From contig DATARD010000080.1 in assembly GCA_036264355.1 (NCBI GenBank), positions 23,409 through 87,408 on the forward strand: a stretch of DNA of 64,000 nucleotides. The letters run 5' to 3'. A model generated the notes under the pieces. The model had not been told where the DNA came from and did no database searches. It was given only the letters and a program-made list of their open reading frames with translations. Shown here one piece after another: positions 38,156 to 46,721 of this stretch. The translations under genes were made by a program, and so were the position numbers. Numbering within the stretch: the stretch's first letter is position 1; each line of letters starts with the position of its first letter. Source of the DNA: UBA5704 sp036264355. GTDB taxonomy: Bacteria > Acidobacteriota > Thermoanaerobaculia > Multivoradales > UBA5704.

Positions 38156-39138
38156 GATCCGTCCTGCCGGCCGCCGTTACGCTCCTTCTCGCCGCCGCCG
38201 GTCCCCTCCTGGCTGTGGATCCCTTCTACCAGGAGCTCTACCGCGACGGCAACCTGGCCTACGACCGGGGCGATGCCGGCGGCGCGGCGCGTACCCTGCG
38301 CCTCGCCTGCTTCGGCATGCTGGACGAGCCGAAGCTCCTCGGCGGCTGCCTGGCCCGCTTGGCGCTCGCCCAGGACAAAGCCACCGACCTCGAAGGCTTC
38401 CGCGAAACCTTCGTCCGCCTCGCCGACGTCGAGGAGCGCTTCCAGGGGTACAGCCAGGCCGATCTGCCGGCGGAGGTCCGCGGCGCGCTGGAGCAGAAGA
38501 TCGGAGCGCACATCCCGGCGGCGACGCTCGAAAGCTCGCCGCCGGTCTTCCGTGCCTTGGCGAAGCGACCGGCGCAGCAGGCCGCTCCGCCGGCGGGCAA
38601 GCCGGCGGCGAAGCCGCGGTCTCCCCCCCAGCCGGCCCTCTCGGCGGCTCCCCCCGCCAAACCGCCGGCGGCGCCGGAGACGAAACCGGCAGGGACGAAG
38701 CCGGCGGGGACGGTGACGGCTGGGCCGGGAACGCCGGCAACACCGCCCGTGCCGGCGGCGCGCTCCCTGTCCGAGGAGGAGAAGGGAAAGCTCGAAAGCG
38801 TGCGCAAGTCTCTCGGCGAGACGGGCAAAGGGAAGGAGCTGCGGCAGGCCTTCCAGACCGCGCGCGAGGTGGCCGACGCGCACCCCGAGGCCGTCGACGC
38901 GCAGCGTCTGGCCGGCGAGGCCGCCTACCGGCTCTCGCTGTGGAGCGACGCCGTCTCCTACCTCCAGCGCGGCGGCGGTCTGCCGGACAGCGAGCCGGAG
39001 CTCCTCTTCTACCTCGCCGTCTCGCTCTACGAGTCGGGAAACCGGGCGGCGGCCACCGCGACCCTGAAGCGCTCGCTGCCCAATTTGCAACGTTCACCCT
39101 ACGTCGATGCGTATGCGCGAAAGATTCTCGGCCAGTGA
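38152..39138 (+). CDS. Exported TPR-like protein with Pro/Ala linker
   Basis: 328 residues, ATGA overlap with the phosphatase. A signal peptide (AVTLLLAAAGPLLAVD) precedes helical TPR-like segments: YQELYRDGNLAYDRGDAGGAARTL and a second set near the C-terminus, DAQRLAGEAAYRLSLWSDAVSYLQRGG and FYLAVSLYESGNRAAATATLKR. Between them lies a 70-residue Pro/Ala/Lys linker of PAGKPAAKP type. It is a periplasmic assembly factor by analogy with other TPR proteins in EPS loci; no enzyme motif. Confidence 0.75.
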   Translation: MRSVLPAAVTLLLAAAGPLLAVDPFYQELYRDGNLAYDRGDAGGAARTLRLACFGMLDEPKLLGGCLARLALAQDKATDLEGFRETFVRLADVEERFQGYSQADLPAEVRGALEQKIGAHIPAATLESSPPVFRALAKRPAQQAAPPAGKPAAKPRSPPQPALSAAPPAKPPAAPETKPAGTKPAGTVTAGPGTPATPPVPAARSLSEEEKGKLESVRKSLGETGKGKELRQAFQTAREVADAHPEAVDAQRLAGEAAYRLSLWSDAVSYLQRGGGLPDSEPELLFYLAVSLYESGNRAAATATLKRSLPNLQRSPYVDAYARKILGQ

Positions 39139-39185
39139 CCGCCCATCTGGGGTAGAATCAGATGTCTGATAGAAGGGGAGGATCC

Positions 39186-39827
39186 ATGTCCGCCAAGACA
39201 TATGCCTTGCTTGCCGCTCTGGTTCTCCTGAGCTCCGCCGCCACGCAGGCGTTGTCGTTCTCGGTTGAGCCGTTGAAGTGCGTGCCCAAAGAGGACAACG
39301 CCGTCATCCACGCCGCATTGTCGGCCGACGTTCCCGGCCAGACGCCGCGTCTCTATTTCCGCTGGCAGGGGCAGACGGACTTCTACTGGGTGGCCATGGA
39401 GACCGAGCCGGCGCACCGGCTGTGGGGGGTGATCCCCAAGCCCGAGAAGCGCAACGACCTGGTGGAGTACTACACGGCGCTGGTCGATCCGGAGGGCAAG
39501 GTCAGCGCCCGCTCGCCGAGCCAGACCGCCCGGGTCACCAATGACTGCAAGGCGCCGCTCAGCCCCAAGGAGCGCGGAGTCGCCGAGAACATGACGATCG
39601 GCGAGACGACTCCCGAGCAGCAGGGGGCCAAGGTGGTCGGCTTCCTGTGCAAGGGCGTGGTCACCCGCGTCAATTCCCAGGGAATCCGCCGCAACGACGA
39701 GATCTGCGGTCCGTGCGCGGTGGTCTGGTGGGACCGCAAGGGCGTGCTCATCCCCGCCTTCGCCGGCGGCGTCGTCGGCGTCATCGTCACCGATCGCAAT
39801 CCGGAGCCTTCACCCTCGCGGCCATAG
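39186..39827 (+). CDS. Exported protein of unknown function
   Basis: 213 residues from ATG 39186, with AGGGGAGG upstream. Signal peptide followed by an immunoglobulin-like segment (NAVIHAALSADVPGQTPRLYFRWQGQTDFYWVAME, VEYYTALVDPEGKVSARSPSQTARVTNDC). A C-terminal hydrophobic stretch (GVLIPAFAGGVVGVIV) could be a membrane anchor. Cys pairs CKG and EICGPCAVVWW suggest disulfides. No family recognised. It may be a sorting or surface factor of the polysaccharide locus. Confidence 0.65.
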   Translation: MSAKTYALLAALVLLSSAATQALSFSVEPLKCVPKEDNAVIHAALSADVPGQTPRLYFRWQGQTDFYWVAMETEPAHRLWGVIPKPEKRNDLVEYYTALVDPEGKVSARSPSQTARVTNDCKAPLSPKERGVAENMTIGETTPEQQGAKVVGFLCKGVVTRVNSQGIRRNDEICGPCAVVWWDRKGVLIPAFAGGVVGVIVTDRNPEPSPSRP

Positions 39828-39840
39828 CCGGACATCAGGT

Positions 39841-39871
39841 GCCGGGCACGATCCCGGCCGGCCCCGTTTTT
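39841..39871 (+). terminator. Possible weak terminator
   Basis: GCCGGG at 39841-39846 pairs with CCCGGC at 39853-39858, and a TTTTT run follows at 39867-39871. The stem is short and the T run is nine bases away, so confidence is low. It would separate the export genes from sat/cysC. Confidence 0.3.
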
Positions 39872-39938
39872 GATTTCAGCCCGGGGACCCTCTTCGGCCC
39901 CCGGGCGTCTATTTGTCTGTTTCACGTGAGGATTTCCC

Positions 39939-41738
39939 ATGAGCAATGTTTCCGTGTTCCCCACTCCCGAGCCCGAGCGCTCGCATGAAGGCTCCGTGAG
40001 CCATGCCGGCCACCTCATCGCCCCTCACGGGGGCGAGCTGATCAATCTGCTGGCCGACGATGAGCGGGCCGCCGAGCTGAAGGCGGCATCCCGCGACTGG
40101 CCGTCCTGGGACCTGACGGGCCGCCAGCTCTGCGATCTCGAGCTGCTGCTGAACGGCGGCTTCTCGCCGCTCACCGGCTTCATGAAGCGCGCCGACCACG
40201 ACGCGGTCTGCTCCTCGATGCGCCTCGCCGACGGCACCCTGTGGCCCATCCCGATCCTGCTCGACGTGCCGCGCGAGCTGGCCGACAAGCTCGCCAAGCA
40301 GAAGATGCTGGCGCTGCGCGATCCCGAAGGGGTGATGCTCGCCGCCTTGCACATCGAGGAGATCTGGGACCTCGACCGCCAGGCGAGCGCCGCGGCGACC
40401 TTCGGCACCACCGATCTCAAGCACCCCGGCGTCTCCTACATGGTGCAGAAGACCCACCCGGTGGCTCTCGGCGGCCGGCTGGAGGGATTGCAGCTCCCGA
40501 TCCACTACGACTTCCGGTCGCTGCGCCAGACGCCGGCTGAGCTGCGCACCGAGCTGGCCCGCGAGGGGTGGCGTCGGGTGGTGGCGTTCCAGACGCGCAA
40601 CCCGATGCACCGCGCGCACTGCGAGCTGACCCTGCGCGCCGCCAAGGAGGCGCGGGCCAACCTGCTGATCCACCCCACCGTGGGCATGACCAAGCCGGGC
40701 GACCTCGACCACTACACCCGGGTGCGCTGCTACCAGGCGGTGCTCCACCGCTTCCCGCAGCACACCGCGAAGCTGTCGCTCCTGCCGCTCGCGATGCGCA
40801 TGGGCGGCCCGCGCGAGGCGCTGCTCCACGCCATCATCCGCAAGAACTACGGCTGCACCCACTTCATCGTCGGCCGCGACCACGCCGGGCCGGGCAACGA
40901 CTCGCAGGGCAAGCCGTTCTACGGCCCCTACGACTCGCAGGAGATCCTGCGCACCCACCAGGAGGAGCTGGGGGTGGAGATGGTGCCGTTCAAGATGGTC
41001 TCCTACGTCGAGGACCTCGACACCTACATGCCGCAGGACGAGATCCCGGAAGGCGCGCGGACCTTGGACATCTCCGGCACCGAGCTGCGGCGCCGCTTGC
41101 AGGAGGGCCGCGAGCTGCCGGCTTGGTTCACCTTCCCCGAGGTGGCGGTCGAGCTGCGGCGCACCCATCCGCCGCGTCACGAGCAGGGGTTCACGGTCTT
41201 CCTGACCGGCCTTTCCGGAGCGGGCAAGTCGACCATCGCGAGCGCCCTGCTGGTCAAGTTCATGGAGACCGGCGGCCGTCCGGTGACGCTGCTCGACGGC
41301 GACATCGTGCGCAAGCACCTGTCGTCGGAGCTCAACTTCTCGAAGGAGCACCGGGACATCAACATCCGGCGCATCGGCTTCGTCGCCTCGGAGATCACCA
41401 AGAACGGCGGCATCGCCCTGTGCGCTCCGATCGCGCCGTACGACAGCGTGCGCAAGGAGGTGCGGCAGACGATCGAGGAGGGCGGCGGCTTCGTCCTGGT
41501 CTACGTGGCGACGCCGATCGACGTCTGCGAGGAGCGCGACCGCAAGGGGCTGTACGCCAAGGCGCGGGCCGGCATCCTCAAGGAGTTCACCGGCATCTCC
41601 GATCCCTACGAGGAGCCGGCCGACGCCGACCTGGTGATCGACGCCTCGGCGATGTCCCCCGAGGAGGCGGCGCAGGAGATCCTGCTCTACCTCGAGCGGG
41701 AAGGCTACGTCGGCGCCAGCATGGCAGCGCAGCCATGA
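39939..41738 (+). CDS. sat/cysC: Bifunctional ATP sulfurylase/APS kinase
   Basis: 599 residues. N-terminal ATP sulfurylase: VVAFQTRNPMHRAHCELTLRAA (HxxH near 218) and HFIVGRDHAGPGNDS. C-terminal APS kinase from about 415: VFLTGLSGAGKSTIASALLV (P-loop at about 424), LDGDIVRKHL and FVASEITKNGG. The first half makes adenylyl sulfate from ATP and sulfate, the second phosphorylates it to PAPS, the donor for sulfotransferases. A fused enzyme is common in bacteria. Placed inside the EPS locus with cysQ, it predicts sulfated polysaccharide or another sulfated product. Confidence 0.96.
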   Translation: MSNVSVFPTPEPERSHEGSVSHAGHLIAPHGGELINLLADDERAAELKAASRDWPSWDLTGRQLCDLELLLNGGFSPLTGFMKRADHDAVCSSMRLADGTLWPIPILLDVPRELADKLAKQKMLALRDPEGVMLAALHIEEIWDLDRQASAAATFGTTDLKHPGVSYMVQKTHPVALGGRLEGLQLPIHYDFRSLRQTPAELRTELAREGWRRVVAFQTRNPMHRAHCELTLRAAKEARANLLIHPTVGMTKPGDLDHYTRVRCYQAVLHRFPQHTAKLSLLPLAMRMGGPREALLHAIIRKNYGCTHFIVGRDHAGPGNDSQGKPFYGPYDSQEILRTHQEELGVEMVPFKMVSYVEDLDTYMPQDEIPEGARTLDISGTELRRRLQEGRELPAWFTFPEVAVELRRTHPPRHEQGFTVFLTGLSGAGKSTIASALLVKFMETGGRPVTLLDGDIVRKHLSSELNFSKEHRDINIRRIGFVASEITKNGGIALCAPIAPYDSVRKEVRQTIEEGGGFVLVYVATPIDVCEERDRKGLYAKARAGILKEFTGISDPYEEPADADLVIDASAMSPEEAAQEILLYLEREGYVGASMAAQP

Positions 41739-42514
41739 ATCCCACCGAGGATCTGGCGCGGATCGGCCGCGCGCTGGAGGAGGCCGAGGCCGTCCTCCGG
41801 CGCTTCACCCCCGGTGGCGTCGCGGCACGGATGAAAACGGGCGACGATCCAGTCACCGAGGCCGATACCACGGTCGACGCCCTGCTCCGCCGCCTCCTGC
41901 CGCAGGACGGCGACGGCTGGCTCTCCGAAGAGACCGAGGACGACCCGGCGCGTCTCACGGCGCGGCGCGTCTGGGTGGTCGACCCGCTGGACGGCACGCG
42001 CGAGTTCGTCACCGGCATTCCGGAGTGGTCGGTTTCGATCGGCCTCGTGGTCGATGGCGAGCCGGTCGCGGGCGGCATCTCCAACCCGGTCACCGGCGAG
42101 CGCGTCGTCGGCGCGGTCGGCCACGGCGTCACCCTGAACGGCCGGCCGGTGACGGTGAGCGCCCGGCCGGGCCTCGCCGGCGCGACCGTGCTGGCCAGCC
42201 GCAGCGAGGTGAAGCGGAAAGAGTGGGAAGGCTACCGCGAGGACCTCTTCACCATCCGTCCCTGCGGCTCGGTCGCCTACAAGCTCGCCTTGGTGGCGGC
42301 CGGCCTGGCCGATGCCACCTGGACGCTCGTTCCCAAGCACGAATGGGACGTGGCGGCCGGCGTCGCGCTGGTCCTCGCGGCCGGCGGCACGATCGTCACC
42401 GCCAGCCCCGAGGAGGCGCGCTTCAACCGCCCACACCCCAAGCTTTCCCGCCTGATCGCCGCTCCTCCCCAGCTCGTGCCGGAGATCGAAGCGGAGATCG
42501 CCCGGCGGAGATAG
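41735..42514 (+). CDS. cysQ: CysQ-type 3'(2'),5'-bisphosphate nucleotidase
   Basis: 259 residues, ATGA overlap with sat/cysC. Inositol monophosphatase superfamily motifs: DPVTEADTTVDALL, LSEETED (Glu metal ligand), WVVDPLDGTREFVTGIPEWSV and HEWDVAAGVALVLAAGG. CysQ removes PAP, the inhibitory product of sulfotransferase reactions, so pairing with a PAPS synthase makes good sense. Several IMPase relatives act on other substrates, but context favours CysQ. Confidence 0.93.
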   Translation: MNPTEDLARIGRALEEAEAVLRRFTPGGVAARMKTGDDPVTEADTTVDALLRRLLPQDGDGWLSEETEDDPARLTARRVWVVDPLDGTREFVTGIPEWSVSIGLVVDGEPVAGGISNPVTGERVVGAVGHGVTLNGRPVTVSARPGLAGATVLASRSEVKRKEWEGYREDLFTIRPCGSVAYKLALVAAGLADATWTLVPKHEWDVAAGVALVLAAGGTIVTASPEEARFNRPHPKLSRLIAAPPQLVPEIEAEIARRR

Positions 42515-42546
42515 GCGGCCTGGGCGGATTGTCTGGGAGAATCGCC

Positions 42547-43629
42547 GTGCCCCGCGAGCTCCTCTTCGTCTCCGCCGGTTTCGATCTGGACGGCGGCGGC
42601 AGGGCGCTCGCCGGGCGTCTGCTCGCCGCGGCCTGCGCCGATTTTGCCCGGTCCCGCGGCCTCGCTTTCTCCGCGCTCGCTCTCGGAGCTGGCGGCGGTC
42701 CTCCCGGAACGCTCTATTTCGGCAGCGATCGGCGGAGTCTGGCTTTCGCGGCCTGGCGGCGGCAGTGGCGGCGCGCGCGAGAGAGAGAGACCGCGGCGTG
42801 CGTGTTCGACCTTTTGGGGCCGGCGCGCCTCCAGTCCTGGCTGCCCGCCGGCCGGCGCGCGCCCTATCTCATACCGCTCTACGGGATCGAAGTCTGGAGC
42901 CCGCTCTCCGCGAGCCGCCGGCGGGCGCTCGCCGCGGCCGCGGTGCGCTTCGCCATCTCCCACTACACGGTCCGCCGGGCGCTCCCTGTCGCGCCGTTCC
43001 TGGAGGGCACGCCGGTCGTGCCGCTGGCCCTGGAGGAGCGGCAGCCGGAAGGGGCGGTGGACGCCGGCCTGCTCCGCCGTCTCGGCCAGGGATACCTGCT
43101 CATCGTGGGACGGATGGCGGCGAGCGAACGCTACAAGGGGCACGACCAGATCCTGGAAGCCCTGCCGCACCTGCCCGATGTCCGGTTGGTGGTGGCGGGG
43201 GACGGCGACGACCGGCCGCGGTTGGCGGCCCGGGCGGCGGACCTCGGGCTCGCCAGCCGCGTCGCCTTCACCGGCTTCGTCAGCGAGGCGACGTTGATCG
43301 AGCTCTACCGCCGCGCCGCCGTCTTCGTGATGCCCAGCCTGGGAGAAGGGTTCGGCCTCGTCTACCTGGAAGCGATGCGGGCGGGCAAGCCGTGCGTGGC
43401 GGCCCGTGGCAGCGCGGCGGAAGAGGTGGTGGTCGCGGGCGAGACCGGTCTGCTGGTGCGGCAGGAGGACGGCGGAGAGCTCGTCGCGGCGTTGCAGCGG
43501 CTCCTCGCCAGCCCCGAAGCGGCACGGCGGATGGGGGAGGCCGGCAGACGGCGCTGGCGTGAGGAATTCAACACCGACCGCTTCCGGGCCCGCATCGAGC
43601 CGCTGCTCGAACGGCTGACGGCTATCTGA
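42547..43629 (+). CDS. Glycosyltransferase family 4 enzyme
   Basis: 360 residues from GTG 42547, with GGGAGA upstream. GT-B fold with the GT4 features LLIVGRMAASERYKGHDQILEAL and LVVAGDGDDRPRL, then SLGEGFGLVYLEAMRAGKP (E-x7-E acid pair), and VVVAGETGLLVRQ. It should transfer a sugar from a nucleotide donor during assembly of the repeat unit. The donor cannot be inferred. It opens the second half of the EPS locus. Confidence 0.9.
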   Translation: MPRELLFVSAGFDLDGGGRALAGRLLAAACADFARSRGLAFSALALGAGGGPPGTLYFGSDRRSLAFAAWRRQWRRARERETAACVFDLLGPARLQSWLPAGRRAPYLIPLYGIEVWSPLSASRRRALAAAAVRFAISHYTVRRALPVAPFLEGTPVVPLALEERQPEGAVDAGLLRRLGQGYLLIVGRMAASERYKGHDQILEALPHLPDVRLVVAGDGDDRPRLAARAADLGLASRVAFTGFVSEATLIELYRRAAVFVMPSLGEGFGLVYLEAMRAGKPCVAARGSAAEEVVVAGETGLLVRQEDGGELVAALQRLLASPEAARRMGEAGRRRWREEFNTDRFRARIEPLLERLTAI

Positions 43630-43645
43630 TAGCTATTTGACGGCC

Positions 43646-45430
43646 ATGTGCGGCATCAACGGCATCGTGCGTCTCGCGGGGAGCGAGACAGTCGTCGACC
43701 GCGACGAGGTGGTGCGGACGCGCGACGCCATGCTCCGCCGCGGTCCGGACGACGCCGGGGTCTGGCTGTCCGCGGCCGGAGACGCGGCGCTGGCCAGCCG
43801 GCGCCTCGCCATCCTCGACCTCTCGCCGGCGGGCCACCAGCCGTTCGTCTCGTCCGACGGCCGCTACCGCATCGTGATGAATGGCGAGATCTACAACTTC
43901 CGCGCGCTGCGCCGGGAGCTGGCCGATTGCGGAGCGGTTTTCAGCTCGCAGAGCGACACGGAGGTAGTCCTCCAGCTCTATCAAAGAGAAGGCGCGGCGA
44001 TGCTCCGCCGTCTGCGCGGCATGTTCGGCCTGGCGATCTGGGACGACGCCGCGAAGCGGCTCCTCCTCGCCCGCGATCCGCTCGGCATCAAGCCCCTCTA
44101 CTACTGCACCGGCGGAGGGCTGCTGCGCTTCGCCTCGCAGGTCAAGGCGCTCGCAGCCGGCGGCGCCGTCTCCCGCGAGGTCGATCCGGCCGGTCTCGCC
44201 GGCTTCCTCCTCTGGGGCTCGGTCCCCGAGCCGTTCACCATCTGCCGCGCCGTCCGCGCCCTGCCGGCCGGAACGTTTCTGACCGTGGAGAACGGCCGTT
44301 CCGGCGAGCCGATCCCTTTCTACCGTTTCGGGGACCGGTTTGGAGAGGAGCTGGAGCCGGCCGCCGCGGTCGAAGACTCGGTGCGCGCCCACCTGGAGTC
44401 GGACGTGCCGGTGGCGGTCTTCCTCTCCGCCGGTCTCGATTCGGGGCTGATCGCCGCCCTCGCCCGGCGCCACCTGCCGGAGCCGCCGGCCACCTTCACC
44501 CTGCGCTTCGACGTCCTCGACGGCACGCCGCTCGACGAGGGGCCGCTGGCCGCCGAGGTGGCGCGGACCCTGGGTACCCGCCACATCGAACGGCGGGTGG
44601 GCCGGGCGGATTTCGCCGCTGCCTGGCCGGCGGCGCTCCAGGCCATGGACCAGCCGAGCATCGACGGCTTCAATACCTGGCTGGTCAGCCGGGCGGCCCA
44701 CGAGGCCGGTCTCAAGGTGGTCCTCTCCGGCCTCGGCGGCGACGAGCTGTTCGGCAGCTATCCGTCGTTCCACGACGTCCCCCGGCTGGCGGCGAGAGCG
44801 CGGGGCGTCAGCCGCATCCCCGGCCTGCCGGCGCTCTGGCCGCATCTGCCCGGCTTCGCCGGGCGGCCCAAGCTGCGGGGGCTGCTGCGCTACGGAACAA
44901 CCCTCGCCGGCGCCTACTACTTGCGCCGCGGTCTGTTCCTTCCCGAAGAGCTGCCGGGGCTGATCGGCAGGGAGCGCGCGGCGGAGGGGCTCGCGGCCTA
45001 CGATCCGGTCGCAGATGCCGCGGCGGCTTTGGAGGGTCTGCCGGCGGGTGACGATCCGTGGCTCGCCGTGCATGCTTTGGAGACGGCGCGCTACATGCGC
45101 AACCAGCTCCTCCGTGACTCCGACTGGGCGTCGATGGACCACTCGGTCGAGCTGCGGGTGCCGCTGGTGGACCCCTGGCTGCGGTCGCACCTGGCGGCGC
45201 ACGGGTTCGAGCCGGCGCGCGGCCACGGCAAGGCCGCTCTGGTGAAGCTCGCCGCGCCGGAGCTGCCGGCGGCCCTGTGGAGCCGGCCGAAGACGGGGTT
45301 CTACATCCCGGTGATGGAGTGGCTGGAGCCTGGGCCGGGAGGCCGGTCTCGGAGTCTGGGCAGCCAGTCGCGCCGGCTGGCGATGCGAGTGCTGGAGGAG
45401 ATGGGCGAGATGAGGGAGATCGGATTGTGA
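43646..45430 (+). CDS. asnB: Asparagine synthase (glutamine-hydrolysing)
   Basis: 594 residues from ATG 43646, chosen so that Cys2 is the Ntn nucleophile (MCGINGIVR); ATG 43637 would bury it. N-terminal glutaminase: RGPDDAG, RLAILDLSPAGHQPF, NGEIYNFRALRREL. C-terminal PP-loop synthetase: VAVFLSAGLDSGLIAAL at about 261 and GLKVVLSGLGGDELFGSYPSF. In EPS clusters such enzymes often amidate a uronic acid rather than make asparagine; which applies here is not known. GTG of the flippase overlaps its stop. Confidence 0.93.
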   Translation: MCGINGIVRLAGSETVVDRDEVVRTRDAMLRRGPDDAGVWLSAAGDAALASRRLAILDLSPAGHQPFVSSDGRYRIVMNGEIYNFRALRRELADCGAVFSSQSDTEVVLQLYQREGAAMLRRLRGMFGLAIWDDAAKRLLLARDPLGIKPLYYCTGGGLLRFASQVKALAAGGAVSREVDPAGLAGFLLWGSVPEPFTICRAVRALPAGTFLTVENGRSGEPIPFYRFGDRFGEELEPAAAVEDSVRAHLESDVPVAVFLSAGLDSGLIAALARRHLPEPPATFTLRFDVLDGTPLDEGPLAAEVARTLGTRHIERRVGRADFAAAWPAALQAMDQPSIDGFNTWLVSRAAHEAGLKVVLSGLGGDELFGSYPSFHDVPRLAARARGVSRIPGLPALWPHLPGFAGRPKLRGLLRYGTTLAGAYYLRRGLFLPEELPGLIGRERAAEGLAAYDPVADAAAALEGLPAGDDPWLAVHALETARYMRNQLLRDSDWASMDHSVELRVPLVDPWLRSHLAAHGFEPARGHGKAALVKLAAPELPAALWSRPKTGFYIPVMEWLEPGPGGRSRSLGSQSRRLAMRVLEEMGEMREIGL

Positions 45431-46704
45431 GCACCGTGCCCGGCGACCGCGTCCGCCGCTGGATCGGCATCTTCTCCGCCTTCTTCTCGACGCAGACGGT
45501 GACCCAGGCGCTGGGCTTCGCGACCGGCATCCTGTTCATCCGTGCCCTTCCGGTCCAGGAGCTGGGCCTGTACAACCTGGCCTTCTCGGTGATCACGTTT
45601 TTCAACCTGCTGTCCGATCTGGGGAGCACCACCTCGCTGCTTCACTTCTTCCACCGCGCGGCGCGCGAGGGGACGGATTTCCGCTGGTACCTCGCCGCCG
45701 TCTGGTCGCTGCGGCAGGGAGCGTTCTTTCTCGGTGTCCTGGTGGTGGCGGTGGGCTTCCCGCTGGCGGCGGTGGCCAAAGGGTTCGCGCGCTGGGACGT
45801 GGCGTGGGTCACCGCCGGCGTCCTGCTCTGCGTCTGGTTCCAGATCCAGCTCTCCCTGCGCGTTCTCGACCTGCGTCTGCACGACCGCTATGGGCAGTCC
45901 TACCGGGCGGAGATGGCCGCCGCGGGGTTGCGCCTCGCGATCGCGGCGGCGCTGGTGGCCGCCCTCCTGCTCAAAGCCTGGCCCGGCATCTTCGCCACCG
46001 CCGCCGGAACGGCTCTGGGCGCCTTCCTGGCGCGGCCGCGGGAGGCCGCGGCGCCGCTGCCGGCCGGCGGGCTCGGCCCCCACCGCCGGCAGATCCTCCG
46101 CTACCTCCTGCCCACCCTTCCCGGCGCCCTCTACTTCACCGTGCAGGGACCGCTCCTCGTCTGGCTGGCGGCCACCTTCGGCTCGGTGCGCACCATCGCC
46201 GAGGTCGGGGCGGTGGGGCGGCTCGGCATGGCGGTCGGCATCTTCTCAGCCCTCATCGGCACCGTCTTCCTGCCGCGTCTGGCGCGCCTCACCGACGACC
46301 GGGTGTACCTCGCGCGCTTCCTGCAGTTCGGTGCCCTCCTCGCCGCGGTGGCCCTCGCGATGACCGCCGCCGCCGTCCTGGTTCCCGGCCTCTTTCTGTT
46401 CCTGCTCGGCCCGCGCTACTCCGGGCTGCGCTCCGAGCTCGTGCTGGTGGTGGCCGGCGCCGGGCTCAGCCTTCTCGACGGCTACCTGGTGAACGTCAAC
46501 CTCGCCCGCTCGTGGACGCGCTGGCAGAGCGCCTGCCTCGCCGTCCTGATCGCCGGCCAGATCGCGCTGATGACCGTCCTGCCGTTGACCCGCACCTACA
46601 ACGTTCTGCTCTTCAACGTCCTGTCCGCCGGCCTCGCCTTCGTCCTCCAGGCCCTGATGACGCTCGCCGGCTTCCGGCGGCCGAAGTGGGTATACTGGGC
46701 TTGA
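45427..46704 (+). CDS. Wzx-type flippase
   Basis: 425 residues from GTG 45427. About 12-14 TM helices of the MATE/polysaccharide transporter type: TQTVTQALGFATGILFIRALP, FSVITFFNLLSDLGSTTSLLHFF, VEVGAVGRLGMAVGIFSAL region and a closing bundle. It flips undecaprenyl-linked repeat units across the inner membrane before polymerisation by the Wzy-like protein. The family is recognised from topology and context rather than a single motif. Confidence 0.88.
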   Translation: MSTVPGDRVRRWIGIFSAFFSTQTVTQALGFATGILFIRALPVQELGLYNLAFSVITFFNLLSDLGSTTSLLHFFHRAAREGTDFRWYLAAVWSLRQGAFFLGVLVVAVGFPLAAVAKGFARWDVAWVTAGVLLCVWFQIQLSLRVLDLRLHDRYGQSYRAEMAAAGLRLAIAAALVAALLLKAWPGIFATAAGTALGAFLARPREAAAPLPAGGLGPHRRQILRYLLPTLPGALYFTVQGPLLVWLAATFGSVRTIAEVGAVGRLGMAVGIFSALIGTVFLPRLARLTDDRVYLARFLQFGALLAAVALAMTAAAVLVPGLFLFLLGPRYSGLRSELVLVVAGAGLSLLDGYLVNVNLARSWTRWQSACLAVLIAGQIALMTVLPLTRTYNVLLFNVLSAGLAFVLQALMTLAGFRRPKWVYWA

Positions 46705-46721
46705 AAGAAAACACGTCCGGA

